Source: Pseudomonadales bacterium
Lineage (GTDB): Bacteria; Pseudomonadota; Gammaproteobacteria; Pseudomonadales; Azotimanducaceae
Length of the DNA: 34,222 nt
Direction of reading: 5' to 3'
NCBI GenBank assembly: GCA_030728785.1
Contig: JANQYP010000054.1
Span: 25,128-59,349 of the forward strand
Both the position numbers and the translations under genes were made by a program. Of the stretch, positions 6,248-14,475 are shown piece by piece. Below the pieces are notes generated by a model. It was not told the DNA's origin, made no database searches, and was given only the letters and a program-made list of their open reading frames with translations. Positions within the stretch are counted from its first letter, which is position 1. Each line of letters opens with the position of its first letter.

Positions 6248-8983
6248 ATGAAAATTGGTCGATCGCCCAAATGGCAGCATGAAGATCCCAAGGTCAGGCT
6301 GAAGGCTCTTGCTGATCCCCTGCTTGAACAACTGACAATCGCCAGCCTGGCCAATGACGACCCAGACCTGGATGTCCGGGCTGCCGCCATTGCCCGCCTT
6401 GATGATGTTCAGCAACTACTCAGTTTCAGCACCGGCAGTGGCCCCGCGGCAATTGCCGAGGCTGCTGTCAGCCGCCTGGCGGACATCTACTCAACAGCCA
6501 GCGAGTTGCCTGCCCAAGCCTTGCCCAGGGCCCTGCTGATGGCCATTGCCTGCGCGGCTGAAAACACCGAACTGCGCCTTGCCAGTGTCAGCCGCATCGA
6601 CACCGAAACCGACCTGCTGAGCCTGCTGGCCACCGACAACCACTCCAAAGTCTGGCAGCAGTGCGCCAGGCAACTGACCAACGCCGAGGCCCTGGAACAG
6701 GTCCATAAAGACTTCCAGTCGCGGGACAAAAATGTGGTGCACATCGTCAAAGACAAGTTGCAACAACAACAGGATAGTCGCCAGGCTGCAGAGCAGCGTA
6801 TGCACCATTGCCAGACCACCGCAGCGGCGCTGATCAGCCTGGCCAACAGCGAATTTATCGGTGACTACACGCGCCGCTTCAAACATCTGCAAAGCCAGTG
6901 GCAACTGCTCATCAACACCGGCCTGCCTGCCGATTTCAGCCCCGCCCTGCACACGGAGGCCGACGCAGCTATGGCCCGCAGCCAGGCCCTGATTGAAGAT
7001 CGCCAGGCGCAACAGGCACAGCAGCAGCTGGCCGCGCAACAGATCGTCGAAACGCTGGAGGGTCTGGCCACTGACCTGCTGGCGACCCCGGTACGCCTTG
7101 CGGAAGTGGCAGCCAGCATCAAGACCGCCGAAGCCCAATGGCCAGCCACAGGGCAGGCTGAAGATCCACTGGCAAGCCGTTACCAGCAGACCCTGCCGAC
7201 CTTACAGGCACTGGCCACCGCCTTCAGTCACTACCAGGTATTAACCGGTCTGGATTCAAACAGCGCCATGGCGACGCGCACCGCCGCGGCCGCCAACATT
7301 CACTGGCCGGAAGGTTTTGCCCAGCCAGCGGACCTGGCTGAGCGCTTAAGCCAACTGGCTGCCAGTAATGCTGCCGAGCAACAACAGCAGGCGCGTCATG
7401 CCGCCGACCTGGCGGCTCTCGACAAACAACTCGCCGACCTTGCGACCCAGCTTGAAGGCGGCCACCTGAAGCCAGCAACCCGCTTACATAGCACCATCAA
7501 CAAGAAATTGGAAACCCTCAAACAGGCTGGCGTCAGCCCAGGTGCCATCCATACACGGGCAGAACAACAATTACAGTCTGAGGCGAAACTGGCGGAACTG
7601 CGCGACTGGCAGGGTTTTGCCACCAATCCAAAACGCCTGGAACTCTGCGAAACCATGGAGCACCTGCGGGATGATGCCGGCATAACCCCCGAAGAAAAAG
7701 CCAAGGCCATCAAGGAGATGCAGGAGCAGTGGAAAACCCTCGGCTCATCTGATTCGCGCGAAGGCCAGAAACTCTGGTCAAGATTCAAGCGCGCCAGCGA
7801 CGCCGCCTATGAACCCTGTGCGGCCTTCTTCAAGCAACAGCGCGCTACCCGCGAGTTGAACTTAAAAAACAAGCTGTCCATCTGCGACTCACTGGAATTG
7901 TTTGAAAAGGACAACAACTGGGACAGCGCCGACTGGAAAGCGGTGAATGACATCATCAGCAAAGCCCAGAACCAATGGCGCGACTATAACGACATTCCAC
8001 GCCACAAGTACAAGAAACTGCAACAACGTTTTGTCGATATTATTGACACTCTGCGAGCGCGGATCAGCGCTGAGCAGGGGCGCAACCATGAACTCAAACG
8101 CACCCTGATCCAGCACCTTGAAACGCTGATGGCAAACGCCGCACCGGCGGCGGAACTGGTTGAAGCCACTAAACGCGCCCAGCGCGAATGGCAACAGATT
8201 GGCATCTGCGAACGCCGTGTCGACCAGAAACTCTGGAAACAGTTCAGAACCCAGTGTGACGCCGTGTTTGAGCGTCGTGACGCCGCCGTCACGGAAACCA
8301 AACAGGTCGTCAATGCCGCGCGCCAGCAGGCCCAGCAGATCTGCGGGCAAATGCAACAGGCCATCCGCGACGACAGCATAGACCGGGCCCAGATCCAGCA
8401 ACTGCAGGCGGCCTTTCGCCAGGTAGATCTGGATCACGCTGACACCAAACTGCGCAAGGACTTTGACAACCTGTGCAAACAAGCCAACCAGACCATCAAG
8501 GCGCGCGGCGTCACCCAGGTGAAGGCAGCCATTGCCGAACTGCGCCGCCGCGCCCACCTGTGCCAGCAACTTGAGCAAGCCGGCAGCGACCCACAGGCAA
8601 TCCTGGCCCAATGGGACAGCGACACAGAACTGCCCGCTGACTGGCAAACAAGGATTGATGCGCGCCGCACTCAGGCCGAAAGCCTCGAGCGGGCGCAGGG
8701 CCCGGCCCTGGCGAACAACCTTGAACAAGCGGAAATGCTCTGTGTACGCCTGGAAATACTGGCCGGCCTCGAGTCACCGCCAGCCGCCCAACAGCGGCGC
8801 ATGCAGTATCAGGTGGCACGGCTGAACCGAGAGTTGTCTCAGGGCATCAAGGAAACTCGCACACCCGATGAACAGCTGCGTGAAATCCAGATCGACTGGT
8901 ATTGCCTGGGCGGCCTGCCTGAGGATGCTGCAGAACTGTATCGGCGCTTCAGCCAGGCTGAGGCCAAGCTTGGTTTCGCCTGA
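6248..8983 (+). CDS. DUF349 domain-containing protein, HEAT-like N terminus
   Basis: This is a 911-aa, largely alpha-helical, Gln/Ala-rich soluble protein with no signal peptide or membrane segment. Residues about 15-80 look like HEAT-type repeats (VRLKALADPLLEQL, VRAAAIARLDDV). Residues about 170-450 are coiled-coil-like. DUF349 units are visible at about 480-535 (EQWKTLGSSDSREGQKLW), 560-605 (NQWRDYNDIPRHKYKKLQ) and 635-680 (REWQQIGICERRVDQKLW), with a degenerate one at the C terminus (IDWYCLGGLPEDAAELY). Such proteins are widespread in gammaproteobacteria and their biochemical role is not established. No strong ribosome-binding site precedes the ATG at 6248; I kept it for lack of a better start. 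The gene ends 27 bp from the convergent PhoQ-like kinase stop, with no terminator in between. Confidence 0.85.
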   Translation: MKIGRSPKWQHEDPKVRLKALADPLLEQLTIASLANDDPDLDVRAAAIARLDDVQQLLSFSTGSGPAAIAEAAVSRLADIYSTASELPAQALPRALLMAIACAAENTELRLASVSRIDTETDLLSLLATDNHSKVWQQCARQLTNAEALEQVHKDFQSRDKNVVHIVKDKLQQQQDSRQAAEQRMHHCQTTAAALISLANSEFIGDYTRRFKHLQSQWQLLINTGLPADFSPALHTEADAAMARSQALIEDRQAQQAQQQLAAQQIVETLEGLATDLLATPVRLAEVAASIKTAEAQWPATGQAEDPLASRYQQTLPTLQALATAFSHYQVLTGLDSNSAMATRTAAAANIHWPEGFAQPADLAERLSQLAASNAAEQQQQARHAADLAALDKQLADLATQLEGGHLKPATRLHSTINKKLETLKQAGVSPGAIHTRAEQQLQSEAKLAELRDWQGFATNPKRLELCETMEHLRDDAGITPEEKAKAIKEMQEQWKTLGSSDSREGQKLWSRFKRASDAAYEPCAAFFKQQRATRELNLKNKLSICDSLELFEKDNNWDSADWKAVNDIISKAQNQWRDYNDIPRHKYKKLQQRFVDIIDTLRARISAEQGRNHELKRTLIQHLETLMANAAPAAELVEATKRAQREWQQIGICERRVDQKLWKQFRTQCDAVFERRDAAVTETKQVVNAARQQAQQICGQMQQAIRDDSIDRAQIQQLQAAFRQVDLDHADTKLRKDFDNLCKQANQTIKARGVTQVKAAIAELRRRAHLCQQLEQAGSDPQAILAQWDSDTELPADWQTRIDARRTQAESLERAQGPALANNLEQAEMLCVRLEILAGLESPPAAQQRRMQYQVARLNRELSQGIKETRTPDEQLREIQIDWYCLGGLPEDAAELYRRFSQAEAKLGFA

Positions 8984-9010
8984 GGCGTCTGGCCAAGAGC
9001 CAGTGGCATC

Positions 9011-10411
9011 CTAGGGGAACGCCAAAACCACACTGGCGCCACCCAGGTTCGACTGCTGAATGTGCATTTCACCACCATAACGGCTGAGAATCTCCTCTAC
9101 CACGGCCAGGCCAATGCCCTGGCCGGCTTGTTGCGAGTCAAGCCGTGCGCCCCGGTCCAGCACCCGACGCCGGTGGGCAGCATCAATACCCGGACCGTCA
9201 TCATCCACCGTAATCAGCAAACCGCTGGCGGCGTCAGGCTGGCCAATCACCAGCCGTACCTGCCGGCGGCCATATTTGCAGGCGTTGTCCAGCAGGTTAC
9301 CTAACACCTCCATCAGGTCGCGCTCATCGCCAAAAAATGTGCCGCTGACACGGCTGGCATCTACCACCACACCTTTGTCGCGATACACCTTGTGCATGGC
9401 GTCAACCAGCTGGGCGGCCAGGGGTTTGACATCAATGGGGGTCTTAATGGGGCTTGCAGAAGAGGCCACCGCGCGCTCCAGCTGATAGGCAATAATGGCG
9501 TCCATACGCGCCACCTGCTGCTCGACGGTCTGCTGCATGGCGCGGATACCCTTGCCATCAGCAGCATAATCGAGGGCATTTGCAGCGCCATGGAGAATCG
9601 CCAGAGGTGTCTTCAGGCTATGGGCCAGGTCACTCATGGTGGTGCGATAGCGCTCGCGCTGGCGGCGTTCACTGGACAGCAGCAGGTTGAGGTTGCGGGT
9701 AACACCTTCAATCTCGGCCGGATAGACTCCGTCAAGCAGCTCTCGGCGACCGTCTTCGATGGCCTTCAGGTCCAGCGCCAGGGCTCGCAGGGGCGCCAGC
9801 CCCCAACTCATCACCAGCCATTGCAGCACCACCAGCACCAACACAACCGCCAACAACCAGCCCCACAGGTTGTTGCGGAAACTGCGAATCTCACCATTAA
9901 ATGTCGTCATGGATTGCAGCACGACAAAATTCAGCGGCAGCTGGGCCGTATCGGCTTTCTGCCACAGAACTTTGTAGGTCTTATAGAACAGGGCTTCAGT
10001 CGCCAACTGCGGTCCGGTCGCTCGAGGCAGGCGCCCGAACCTGTCACTGCCGGGCTGCAGGTCACGCCAGAGTGCCACGGGCAGACTACCCTCGAGGCGC
10101 AGGTTGAGTGCCGAAGGGCTGCGCCAGAGTTCCACGCCGGCGCTGTCAAGCACCAGGCCATACAGGCCCGAACCCGGATTATTAAAGCCTGGCTCCTGCA
10201 TGGTTTCAGGCAGGACAGGACTGGCATTCTCCACCTCGGTCACCGCCAGCAGGCCATAGATATGAATCAGCAGACGCTCCGCGACGCCCTGCTCGGCGCT
10301 GCGCTCAAAGGCCTGGTCGATCACCAGGCCCATGAGGCCGAGGAACAGCAACAACACCAGGGTTGCGGTCACCAGCAACCGACCGCGCAGGGAGAAGCGC
10401 CGAGAAGCCAT
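9011..10411 (-). CDS. phoQ: PhoQ-like sensor histidine kinase
   Basis: This 466-aa inner-membrane kinase has TM1 at about 11-31, a periplasmic sensor of roughly 150 residues, TM2 at about 183-203 and a HAMP-like linker. The DHp box is MSDLAHSLKTPLAIL, with phospho-acceptor His264. The catalytic ATPase domain has an N box (GNLLDNACKYG), G1 (DDDGPGID) and G2 (GQGIGLAVVEEI). The H box closely matches the PhoQ type (DLxHSLKTPLAVL), and its cognate regulator is clearly PhoP-like. The periplasmic domain lacks the run of acidic residues that binds Mg2+ in enteric PhoQ, so the stimulus may differ. Its ATG overlaps the regulator stop by one base (TGATG at 10411), indicating translational coupling. It is the last gene of a four-gene operon. 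Confidence 0.88.
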   Translation of the reverse strand: MASRRFSLRGRLLVTATLVLLLFLGLMGLVIDQAFERSAEQGVAERLLIHIYGLLAVTEVENASPVLPETMQEPGFNNPGSGLYGLVLDSAGVELWRSPSALNLRLEGSLPVALWRDLQPGSDRFGRLPRATGPQLATEALFYKTYKVLWQKADTAQLPLNFVVLQSMTTFNGEIRSFRNNLWGWLLAVVLVLVVLQWLVMSWGLAPLRALALDLKAIEDGRRELLDGVYPAEIEGVTRNLNLLLSSERRQRERYRTTMSDLAHSLKTPLAILHGAANALDYAADGKGIRAMQQTVEQQVARMDAIIAYQLERAVASSASPIKTPIDVKPLAAQLVDAMHKVYRDKGVVVDASRVSGTFFGDERDLMEVLGNLLDNACKYGRRQVRLVIGQPDAASGLLITVDDDGPGIDAAHRRRVLDRGARLDSQQAGQGIGLAVVEEILSRYGGEMHIQQSNLGGASVVLAFP

Positions 10412-11094
10412 CAGGTGCTGAACGCGTTCAGCCGATAACCCTGGCCACGAACGGTCTCAATGGGCTTCAGGGCATTACCCGGGTCAAGCTTTCTGCGCAG
10501 GCGGCCGACAAAGACCTCAATGACATTACTGTCGCGGTCAAAATCCTGATCATAGAGATGTTCGGTGAGCTCAGCCTTGGAAACCACCTCACCTGGCCGC
10601 TGCATCAGGTACTCCAGCAAATTGAACTCAAAGGCGGTCAGGTCAACCCGGTCACCCCCAACATTCACCCGTTTGCCACGCAGGTCGACGTGAATGGGCC
10701 CCCACGCCAGGCTCGGTTTGAATTGCCCGGAGGCCCGCCGCAACATGGCCTCAAGCCGCGCCAGCAGTTCCTGGACATGGAAGGGTTTAACCAGGTAATC
10801 ATCAGCACCGGCGGCCAGGCCTTCCACCTTGTCTTTCCAATCGGCGCGGGCAGTGAGGATCAGCACCGGATAGTCGCGGCCCTCCTCGCGTATCCTGCGA
10901 ATGATATCCAGGCCGGACACCCGCGGCAGGCCAAGGTCAATCACTGCCACATCGTAATGATATTTCTGCGCCAGATAGAGGCCCTCCATACCGTCAGCAC
11001 AGGCCTCAACGGTGTAGTCATGGCGTTGCAGCAGCTCCACCAACTGGCCGCGGAGCTCGTCCTGGTCCTCAACCAGCAAGACACGGTTACCCAT
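10411..11094 (-). CDS. phoP: PhoP-like response regulator (OmpR family)
   Basis: This 227-aa transcription factor has a receiver domain (1-118) and a winged-helix DNA-binding domain (about 130-225). Asp53 in VIDLGLP is the phosphorylation site; Glu9 and Asp10 form the acidic pocket, Thr81 and Lys103 (VKPFH) are the switch residues. Blocks such as LTARADWKDKVEGLAAGADDY and TVRGQGYRL closely follow enteric PhoP. The ORF track starts at a GTG only one base from the ribosome-binding site; ATG 11094, seven bases after GAGGAG (11102-11107), is the sensible start. It is coupled to the downstream kinase by a 1-base overlap and lies 36 bp after the PepSY gene. It probably binds the direct repeats upstream of the operon. 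Confidence 0.9.
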   Translation of the reverse strand: MGNRVLLVEDQDELRGQLVELLQRHDYTVEACADGMEGLYLAQKYHYDVAVIDLGLPRVSGLDIIRRIREEGRDYPVLILTARADWKDKVEGLAAGADDYLVKPFHVQELLARLEAMLRRASGQFKPSLAWGPIHVDLRGKRVNVGGDRVDLTAFEFNLLEYLMQRPGEVVSKAELTEHLYDQDFDRDSNVIEVFVGRLRRKLDPGNALKPIETVRGQGYRLNAFST

Positions 11095-11130
11095 GTTCAC
11101 GCTCCTCGAAGGCTGCTTATGCGGTGTGAC

Positions 11131-11484
11131 CTATTCAAAGACATCACCACTGCTGCCATCCACATAAACATACTTGACAACCCCGTCAGGGGACAGGGTC
11201 TTGACGCGGTAGACCATCGGCCCCTGGCTATCAATCAGACTGATGGCGAGAATTTTATGCGCCTGGTAATGGCGTTTCACCTGGGCTGCTGCGGCGCGCG
11301 GATCAAGTCGCTGGGCCAGTGGCGGCAGCTGCCTTTCCTGCGGCCGCTGCTGCGGCAGCAGATTCTCCGCGAGCATCAGACCCTGACCCTGATCATGACC
11401 CTGATCCTGACCAAAGCCAAAGGGCTTGGCGGCGCTACTCTGGGCGCCCAGCAGCAGGACTAACAGGAACATCAGGTTGCGCAT
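11131..11484 (-). CDS. PepSY domain-containing secreted protein
   Basis: This 117-aa protein has a signal peptide (MRNLMFLLVLLLGAQSSAA) and so is exported. A short Gln/Asp/Gly-rich segment (GQDQGHDQGQG) follows. The C-terminal half is a PepSY domain (about 60-117), from LDPRAAAAQVKRHY to YVYVDGSSGDVFE. PepSY domains occur in protease inhibitors and in small periplasmic proteins encoded next to two-component systems, where they may modulate signalling. The DNA encoding the Q/D/G segment (about 11379-11413) is itself a short repeat of CCTGAT/GACC units. GGAG precedes the ATG at 11484. The position between the glycine-zipper gene (21 bp) and the regulator (36 bp) implies cotranscription. Confidence 0.82.
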   Translation of the reverse strand: MRNLMFLLVLLLGAQSSAAKPFGFGQDQGHDQGQGLMLAENLLPQQRPQERQLPPLAQRLDPRAAAAQVKRHYQAHKILAISLIDSQGPMVYRVKTLSPDGVVKYVYVDGSSGDVFE

Positions 11485-11505
11485 AAGGGTCTCCGCCGCG
11501 GCCGG

Positions 11506-12072
11506 TCAGATGACCGGCGATATAGCCATTCGAATTTTGATGGTATCACCGGGGCGAGTGTCCATGCGAGTCGAATAGGTCTGGTCGTGATATCGGTAGC
11601 GAACCTGGTAGCCAATGACCCGCTCTTCTTCGTGGGCGTCCTGGTAGACCTGACAACGCTCTTGCGTACCATACCGGCGTCCCGGGCTGGCCTGACTGTT
11701 GTTGCTGGCGATGGCATTACCCAAAGTCGCACCCAGGACCGCACCGACCACAGCGCCGACCCGCTTGTTGGATTTCTTGTGGCCAACAGCGTTACCCAGG
11801 GCGCCGCCCAGCACACCACCCACCACCGTGCCGACGGCATGGTTGCCATGAGCGCGCTCCGCCTCGTAGACCACCTGCTCCTGCCAGCACTCTTCGCGGG
11901 GGGTGGACACCCGAATAGTACGCATAATGGGTTGGGCATCAATAACCGTCGCATAGTCGTAGGAAACATGATTTTGGGAGACATGACCGGCGTTTTCATG
12001 GCCTGCCAGCACTGAACCGGCAAACAGACTGGCTGACAAAGTAAGGAGAGTTGTAACGATTGTTGTTTTCAT
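11506..12072 (-). CDS. Glycine-zipper 2TM (17-kDa antigen-like) envelope protein
   Basis: This 188-aa exported protein has a signal peptide cleaved near residue 23 (SVLAGHENAG). No lipobox cysteine is visible. Residues about 80-123 form two glycine-zipper hairpins, GTVVGGVLGGALGNAVG and GAVVGAVLGATLGNAI, characteristic of the 17-kDa surface antigen/SlyB-like group inserted in or lying on the outer membrane. The remaining C-terminal part carries a cysteine (RCQVYQD) that could pair with the one in REECWQE. SlyB is a classical PhoP target in enterics, so finding this protein as first gene of a phoPQ-like operon is coherent. Its upstream region carries a PhoP-type direct repeat 48-64 bp before the start codon. 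Confidence 0.83.
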   Translation of the reverse strand: MKTTIVTTLLTLSASLFAGSVLAGHENAGHVSQNHVSYDYATVIDAQPIMRTIRVSTPREECWQEQVVYEAERAHGNHAVGTVVGGVLGGALGNAVGHKKSNKRVGAVVGAVLGATLGNAIASNNSQASPGRRYGTQERCQVYQDAHEEERVIGYQVRYRYHDQTYSTRMDTRPGDTIKIRMAISPVI

Positions 12073-12119
12073 TTGTTGGACCCTGCTGTCAATGTTGGCG
12101 CCAGCTTAGGCGCACCGGG

Positions 12120-12136
12120 CTGAATGGCGGCTGAAT
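12120..12136 (-). promoter_or_regulatory. PhoP-type direct repeat at the glycine-zipper/phoPQ operon promoter
   Basis: Read on the minus strand this is ATTCAG-CCGCC-ATTCAG, two identical hexamers with a 5-bp spacer. Enteric PhoP boxes have the same hexamer-N5-hexamer geometry (consensus GTTTA-type). Eleven bases past the second hexamer is a weak -10 (TAAGCT), so the box would cover the -35 position, as expected for a class II activator. The operon start codon is at 12072. This suggests autoregulation by the PhoP-like regulator encoded in the operon. Confidence 0.6.
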
Positions 12137-12202
12137 GGGAGGGGGTGGAGTTGTTCAGGGTGGGTTCAGGGAGAGGTGGGGTTGGTGGGAGGGTTAGGGG
12201 GG
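12137..12202 (+). other. G-rich tract able to form G-quadruplexes
   Basis: This 66-nt stretch holds nine runs of three or more G. The runs from 12158 to 12202 are separated by loops of 1-6 nt, satisfying the G3+N1-7 rule more than once. It overlaps the second PhoP-type box and abuts the first. It stands out from the flanking composition. Confidence 0.65.
12153..12169 (+). promoter_or_regulatory. Second PhoP-type direct repeat, opposite orientation
   Basis: GTTCAG-GGTGG-GTTCAG has the same 11-bp period and near-identical hexamer as the box at 12120-12136, but on the plus strand, giving a back-to-back pair. No gene is visible downstream on the plus strand (dinG is antisense there). It could strengthen binding to the operon promoter or drive an unannotated transcript. 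Confidence 0.45.
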
Positions 12203-12232
12203 TAAGGCCATTGGTTTAGATTTGAGTGGTCG

Positions 12233-12281
12233 GAGGCTAGCCTCTCGGTATTTTCGCTGTGCTTTGCGCTTAGGGCGCAAA
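12233..12281. repeat. Two palindromes after the dinG stop codon
   Basis: A perfect 12-bp palindrome GAGGCTAGCCTC (12233-12244) and a hairpin TTTGCGC-TTAGG-GCGCAAA (12263-12281) lie just beyond dinG in its direction of transcription. Neither is followed by a T run on the minus strand, so any terminator role for dinG is weak. Confidence 0.4.
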
Positions 12282-12302
12282 ACACAACTCTAAGCCACAA
12301 CT

Positions 12303-14408
12303 TTAAGAAATATCTCGTCGAAAGGGTGGTAGGGCATTCAGGATCAGCTGGCCATAACGCTGGGTGACCAGGCGCCGGTCAAGGATGGTGATGGTGCCGC
12401 TGTCTGTTTCCGTGCGCAACAGGCGCCCGCAGGCCTGGACCATACGCAGGGCGGCATCGGGCACCATTATTTCCTGGAAGGCGTTACCACCCCGCCCTTC
12501 GATCCACTCGCTGAGGGTGGCGCCCACAGGATCATCCGGTACTGCAAAGGGGATTTTGACAATCACCACGTGTTCACAATAGGCGCCGGGCAGGTCGATG
12601 CCCTCAGCAAAACTGGCGAGACCAAAAATCACGCTTGGCGCGCCGGCATCAACGCGGCGTTTCTGGGTCGCAACAATCTCACTTTTTGACAGCTCACCCT
12701 GTACCAGCAGCAGCTCTCGAAAGGCTTGCGGCAGGGCATCACGAATCCGAAACATCTGCCGCCAGGAGGCAAACAGCACCAGACCACCCGCAACATTTGC
12801 CAGCAGGTCCGGCAACAGGGCCGCCACCTCGGCATTATGATCCTCGGCCTGGCGCGGATCTGTGCTCATCATGGGCACGCGCAGGACTGCCTGCCGAGCA
12901 TATTCAAAGGGACTGGCCAGGGCCCTGAAGCGGTTATCCGGGCCTATGCCGGCGCTGGCCTGAAAGCGCCCAAAGTCACCACCCACTGCCAGTGTCGCGG
13001 AGGTCAGGACAGCGCCAAAACAGCGCGCCCAGAGCAGGTCCCTGAGGGTATCGTGGACCGACACCGGGCTGGCGCTGAGCTGCACCTCCGCATCACGAAA
13101 CGTAATCCAGCGGGCAGTGGGTGGCTGCCCCGGCGCATCAGCAAACTGGTAGTTCTGCCACAGGCCGGTGCCGCCGGCCAGCCGAGCATTGATGGCCGCC
13201 AGCACGGGCAGCCAGTATTCCAGTTGTTCATGGAGGGGATCGCCGTCGGCCAGCCGATCATCAACAGCCGTCTGGATCTGGCTGGTCTGGCTGTGCAGGC
13301 GCTGCATGGCCTGGTGAACGGATTCACTGCTGGCCACCAGCGCCGGGTCGGCTAAACCACCAGCAAACCGATACCGCTGCTCGCGGTCGTCACCCTCAGC
13401 CAGCTCGCGTAATGGTTCTAACAGCTCAGCTACGCTCTGCAACTGGCTTACCAGATCGACAATATTGTCCTCAATACGGCTCAGGTTACCAGGCAAACCA
13501 CCCACCTGGCCAAGTTCGCTGGCCAACTGGCGCAGTGCTGCCGGTTGTTGCTCAAGCCAGGCCTGGGTCGAACGCAACAACTGGAAATTAGCAAAATGGT
13601 TTATGGCTTTTTCGGGCAGGTGATGGCCCTCGTCAAAGATATAAATCGTATCTTCCGGCACCGGCAGCACCGCACCACCACCCATCATCAGGTCGGCCAG
13701 CACCAGGTCATGGTTGCTGACAATACAGTCGACCTTGTGGATCTTTTCCCGGGCTTTGTAAAAAAAACAATTTTCATAGTGTGAACATTTACGCCCGGTG
13801 CACTGCACGTGGTCTGTGCTGACGGGAAACCAGGCATCATTGGCCAGTTCCACCGGCCAGCTGTCCCGCTCACCGTCCCAGTCGCCACGGCCGAGGCGGG
13901 CCAGCATCTCTGCATACAACACCTGGTGGGACGGGTCTGCGGCCAGTATTTCATCATCATACAAGGCCAGCGTGTGATTTTTGGCGCCCACAGCCTGCAG
14001 CGCCAGGTCGAGTCGTGACAGGCACAGATAGCGCCGCCGGCCCTTGGCCAGAGCAAAGCTGAAGTCCAGCCCCGTGTGGCGGCGGATATCCGGCAGGTCG
14101 AGCAGGACTATCTGTTCCTGCAGCGCCACCGTCGCCGTGGCAATCACCAGCCGTTTTCCCAAGGCCTTGGCAATAGGCAGGGCGGCGATAGCATAAGCCA
14201 CCGTCTTGCCGGTACCGGTGCCGGCTTCAATCACACACACCGGATTGTCGGACACCCGCACGCCGTCATCATCCACCTCAATGCTGCCGAGGGTATTGGC
14301 AATGTCAGCAATCATCTGCCGCTGGCAGTGGCGTGACCTGTAGCCCTTTTCCTGCAGCAGGCGCGAGTAGGCAGTCTGGATCTGTGATTTTAATTCAGTG
14401 CTTATCAT
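12303..14408 (-). CDS. dinG: ATP-dependent DNA helicase DinG
   Basis: This 701-aa superfamily 2 (XPD/DinG-type) 5'-3' helicase resolves R-loops and D-loops during replication and repair. Walker A is AGTGTGKT (62-69) and the DEAH-like box is DEGHH (259-263). Four cysteines fit an Fe-S cluster: Cys129 in RRRYLCL, then Cys203, Cys208 and Cys214. Their spacing (74, 5 and 6 residues) equals that of E. coli DinG (Cys120, 194, 199, 205). The C-terminal helicase motifs SATLAVGG, FGLASFAEGIDLPG and QACGRLLRTETD follow. Length matches the family. No clear ribosome-binding site precedes the ATG at 14408; I see no LexA box in the 67-bp gap to the divergent dehydrogenase gene. Confidence 0.95.
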   Translation of the reverse strand: MISTELKSQIQTAYSRLLQEKGYRSRHCQRQMIADIANTLGSIEVDDDGVRVSDNPVCVIEAGTGTGKTVAYAIAALPIAKALGKRLVIATATVALQEQIVLLDLPDIRRHTGLDFSFALAKGRRRYLCLSRLDLALQAVGAKNHTLALYDDEILAADPSHQVLYAEMLARLGRGDWDGERDSWPVELANDAWFPVSTDHVQCTGRKCSHYENCFFYKAREKIHKVDCIVSNHDLVLADLMMGGGAVLPVPEDTIYIFDEGHHLPEKAINHFANFQLLRSTQAWLEQQPAALRQLASELGQVGGLPGNLSRIEDNIVDLVSQLQSVAELLEPLRELAEGDDREQRYRFAGGLADPALVASSESVHQAMQRLHSQTSQIQTAVDDRLADGDPLHEQLEYWLPVLAAINARLAGGTGLWQNYQFADAPGQPPTARWITFRDAEVQLSASPVSVHDTLRDLLWARCFGAVLTSATLAVGGDFGRFQASAGIGPDNRFRALASPFEYARQAVLRVPMMSTDPRQAEDHNAEVAALLPDLLANVAGGLVLFASWRQMFRIRDALPQAFRELLLVQGELSKSEIVATQKRRVDAGAPSVIFGLASFAEGIDLPGAYCEHVVIVKIPFAVPDDPVGATLSEWIEGRGGNAFQEIMVPDAALRMVQACGRLLRTETDSGTITILDRRLVTQRYGQLILNALPPFRRDIS

Positions 14409-14475
14409 TGACGGGATGTACCTGAACTGCGCATCATCCGCCCCTTAGTCACAGGCGCGGTCATTCGGAGCATTT

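Noticed and set aside
7889-8728. 279-aa minus-strand ORF inside the DUF349 gene
   Set aside because: It lies fully within a convincing DUF349 coding frame and has no family features.
9392-11463. Long plus-strand ORFs (348 and 366 aa) opposite the phoPQ-like genes
   Set aside because: They are antisense shadows of clear kinase and regulator genes and contain no recognisable domain.
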